A stretch of 64,000 nt of DNA from Boseongicola sp. (GTDB lineage: Bacteria; Pseudomonadota; Alphaproteobacteria; Rhodobacterales; Rhodobacteraceae): NCBI GenBank assembly GCA_014075275.1, contig CP046179.1, positions 2,179,932 to 2,243,931 of the forward strand. The letters are read 5' to 3'. Each line of letters starts with the position of its first letter. Position 1 is the stretch's first letter. The notes below the pieces were generated by a model. It was not told where the DNA came from. It saw only the letters and a list, made by a program, of their open reading frames with translations, and did not search any database. The position numbers were made by a program, and so were the translations under genes. Positions 62,501-64,000 of the stretch are shown here, in pieces.

Positions 62501-63292
62501 TCAGATCGGCCTGAGCGCGGAACTCGCGCGGCCAGTTTCCGTCGCAGCAATGCGTTCCATCGCTTTTTCGATTGGCTCTTCGACGACTGCCATGTGGTGT
62601 GCGTTTGCATGAATCATCTGGTTTGCGTCGGTAACCAGCCCCACATGCCGCCGCCAAAAGATCAGGTCGCCTGGCTGGAATGGGCCCGCCGTATCAATCG
62701 GCTGACCCGGCATTGCTTCCTGTAGGTCACTATCAGCAGCGCAATGGCGACCTGCTGCCTGAAAGGCCTCCTGCACCAGTCCCGAACAGTCGATACCAAA
62801 TCCGCTATTCCCAGCCCAAACATAGGGCGTGCCAAGATACAGACGCGCCGCAGCGATCGGATCGGCGAACGGTTCGTTAACATCTGCACAATGTGCGGCT
62901 GATAAATAGGCTGTCGAGGTCCCGTTTTGGATTTCAAACCAGATTTCGTTTTTTGATGTGACTTTGACACTGGCGTTAAGATGCAAATCGAAAAGCGGTT
63001 CGGTTTTGAAATCTGGCGCGGACCAAGCCCAGGTTGTTCGAACACTGACAAAGTGGGTCGGTTCAAAATTGGGGCCTAGGTCGCTCTGCCGCACCCACCC
63101 GGCATAGCCATCCTTCTTGCGATATCCGAACGCGTCCTCTCCGTGCGATTTCAGAACCTGGAAGGCATCGCCCCAAAGACACTGACGATCAGGGGTCGCG
63201 TTTGGCTTTGGGCGCAACCAGGCGTTCGCCAACAGCCGATGCGCCTGTCCACCGGACATATCATCTGCCGAAAGAAAACGCCGATCACTCAT
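62501..63292 (-). CDS. NlpC/P60 family cell-wall hydrolase
   Basis: 263 aa. An N-terminal SH3-type region (LWGDAFQVLKSHGEDAFGYR; KKDGYAGWVRQSDL) precedes an NlpC/P60 domain with the catalytic Cys in GNSGFGIDCSGLVQEAFQAA, the His in FWRRHVGLVTDANQMIHANA and a third polar residue (His). It is a predicted D-glutamyl-diaminopimelate-type endopeptidase. No signal peptide is seen, so its site of action is unclear. Its ATG overlaps the stop of the upstream aminopeptidase frame by 4 bp. Confidence 0.9.
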   Translation of the reverse strand: MSDRRFLSADDMSGGQAHRLLANAWLRPKPNATPDRQCLWGDAFQVLKSHGEDAFGYRKKDGYAGWVRQSDLGPNFEPTHFVSVRTTWAWSAPDFKTEPLFDLHLNASVKVTSKNEIWFEIQNGTSTAYLSAAHCADVNEPFADPIAAARLYLGTPYVWAGNSGFGIDCSGLVQEAFQAAGRHCAADSDLQEAMPGQPIDTAGPFQPGDLIFWRRHVGLVTDANQMIHANAHHMAVVEEPIEKAMERIAATETGRASSALRPI

Positions 63293-64000
63293 ATGTCCAG
63301 CATTCCCGGCAGGGATTGGTAAAGCGCACGAATACCTTGCCCGACCCCACCCTTCGGTCGACCTGGCTCATTGGCAGGGCTCCAGCCGAAAATATCGAAA
63401 TGCATGTATCTCGGCGTTTCTGTTACGAATCTTCTCAGGAACAACGCCGCCGTGATGGAGCCTGCAAATCCACCCTTTGGCGCATTGTCCAGGTCAGCGA
63501 TGCCGGGTTCGATCATACCCTCATAGGGCGTCCAAAATGGCATCCGCCAAACAGGGTCCCGAACCTCCGCAGCGCCAATCTCCAGCGCGCGCATCCTCGT
63601 CACTGGTCGCATAAAACGGCGCCAGATCAGGGCCAACTGCAACCCGTGCGGCGCCGGTCAGCGTCGCCATGGACAAAATCAACTCCGGCTCTTCCTCGTC
63701 GGCCAGCGCCAGTGCATCGGCCAGAACAAGCCGCCCTTCGGCATCAGTGTTGTTGATCTCAACAGTTAGGCCCTTGCGCGATGTCAGAATATCGCCCGGA
63801 CGAAACGCATTGCCCGCCACTGAATTCTCAACAGCCGGGATAAGAACCCGCAGTTGCAGCGGCGTATCTCCGGACATCAGCATCCGGGCCAGCCCCAGAA
63901 CATTGGCTGCGCCACCCATGTCCTTCTTCATCTGACCCATCGACGCACCCGGTTTCAAATTCAATCCACCGGTATCAAAACACACGCCCTTGCCAACCAA
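63289..64000 (-). pseudogene. Leucyl aminopeptidase (M17) interrupted by a frameshift; 5' end outside window
   Basis: Zn-dependent M17 peptidase. The visible N-terminal frame (64000 down to about 63590) has VGKGVCFDTGGLNLKPGASM (metal/catalytic Lys and Asp) and the M17 signature NTDAEGRLVLADAL. The C-terminal part continues in another frame (about 63590 to 63289) with ALEIGAAEVRDPVWRMPFW, GIADLDNAPKGGFAGSITAA and FDIFGWSPANEPGRPKGGVG. The shift lies at the GCGCGCGC run 63585-63592; two extra bases there would restore one frame. As written, the first frame stops at 63521 and loses the C-terminal domain. Either a true mutation or a sequencing error. Confidence 0.8.

Noticed and set aside
1-64000. 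tRNA, rRNA, CRISPR arrays, phage genes and origin-type repeats
   Set aside because: Gaps were read on both strands for cloverleaf motifs, spaced repeats and DnaA-type boxes; none was convincing.

Overview
The window looks like a chromosomal stretch of a marine alphaproteobacterium of the Rhodobacteraceae (Roseobacter group). The basis is an aerobic (CobG-type) cobalamin cluster, the leuB/leuCD arrangement, a tup tungstate operon, a DUF2794 protein, and short GC-rich intergenic hairpins of a kind common in that family. This is inference from gene content and protein style; no 16S or other marker gene is present.

Layout. 0-7.7 kb: the end of a peptide/nickel-type ABC importer (permease, double ATPase), an aldehyde dehydrogenase, a short-chain dehydrogenase, and a divergent pair of an S/N-oxide reductase-like molybdoenzyme and an IclR regulator. 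7.8-22.9 kb: two cobalamin riboswitches control an almost complete corrin-ring cluster (DUF1636, cobW, cobN, cobG, cobH, cobI, cobJ, cobK, cobL, cobE, cobM, cobB, cobA, then a CbiM-like cobalt permease and cobF). cobK lies on the opposite strand inside the operon. 22.9-29.3 kb: a LacI-regulated sugar importer with a D-tagatose/D-psicose-3-epimerase-like isomerase, a P-loop kinase and a divergent 2-hydroxyacid dehydrogenase. 29.5-37.9 kb: a DMT transporter, leuB, a LysR regulator with a divergent NAD-binding protein, an exonuclease/phosphatase-fold protein, a membrane protein, leuD and leuC. 38.2-39.9 kb: 4-hydroxyphenylpyruvate dioxygenase with a divergent Lrp/AsnC regulator. 39.9-48.4 kb: a CPA2 antiporter, a Mn/Zn/Fe-type ABC importer and the tungstate importer tupABC. 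48.7-52.1 kb: a TPR protein, a beta-hydroxyacid dehydrogenase, a methyltransferase and rluE.

52.1-58.7 kb is an accessory island. It starts with an IS1182-type element and continues with a small secreted protein carrying a double-glycine-like leader, a periplasmic C39-like peptidase, an outer-membrane barrel with an N-terminal coiled coil, a second barrel-like protein and a lipoprotein. The peptidase/barrel pair resembles FapD/FapF of the Pseudomonas functional-amyloid (Fap) system. I read the region as a reduced secretion system that takes a Sec-exported precursor, trims it after an Ala-Gly and passes it through the outer membrane. This is the best candidate for an undescribed system in the window.

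58.7-64 kb returns to housekeeping genes: apt, a DsbA-like oxidoreductase, mtnP, a TauE/SafE permease, a probable minus-strand small RNA with two strong hairpins, DUF2794, an NlpC/P60 hydrolase, and a leucyl aminopeptidase broken by a frameshift in a GC dinucleotide run. No tRNA, rRNA, CRISPR array or prophage was seen.
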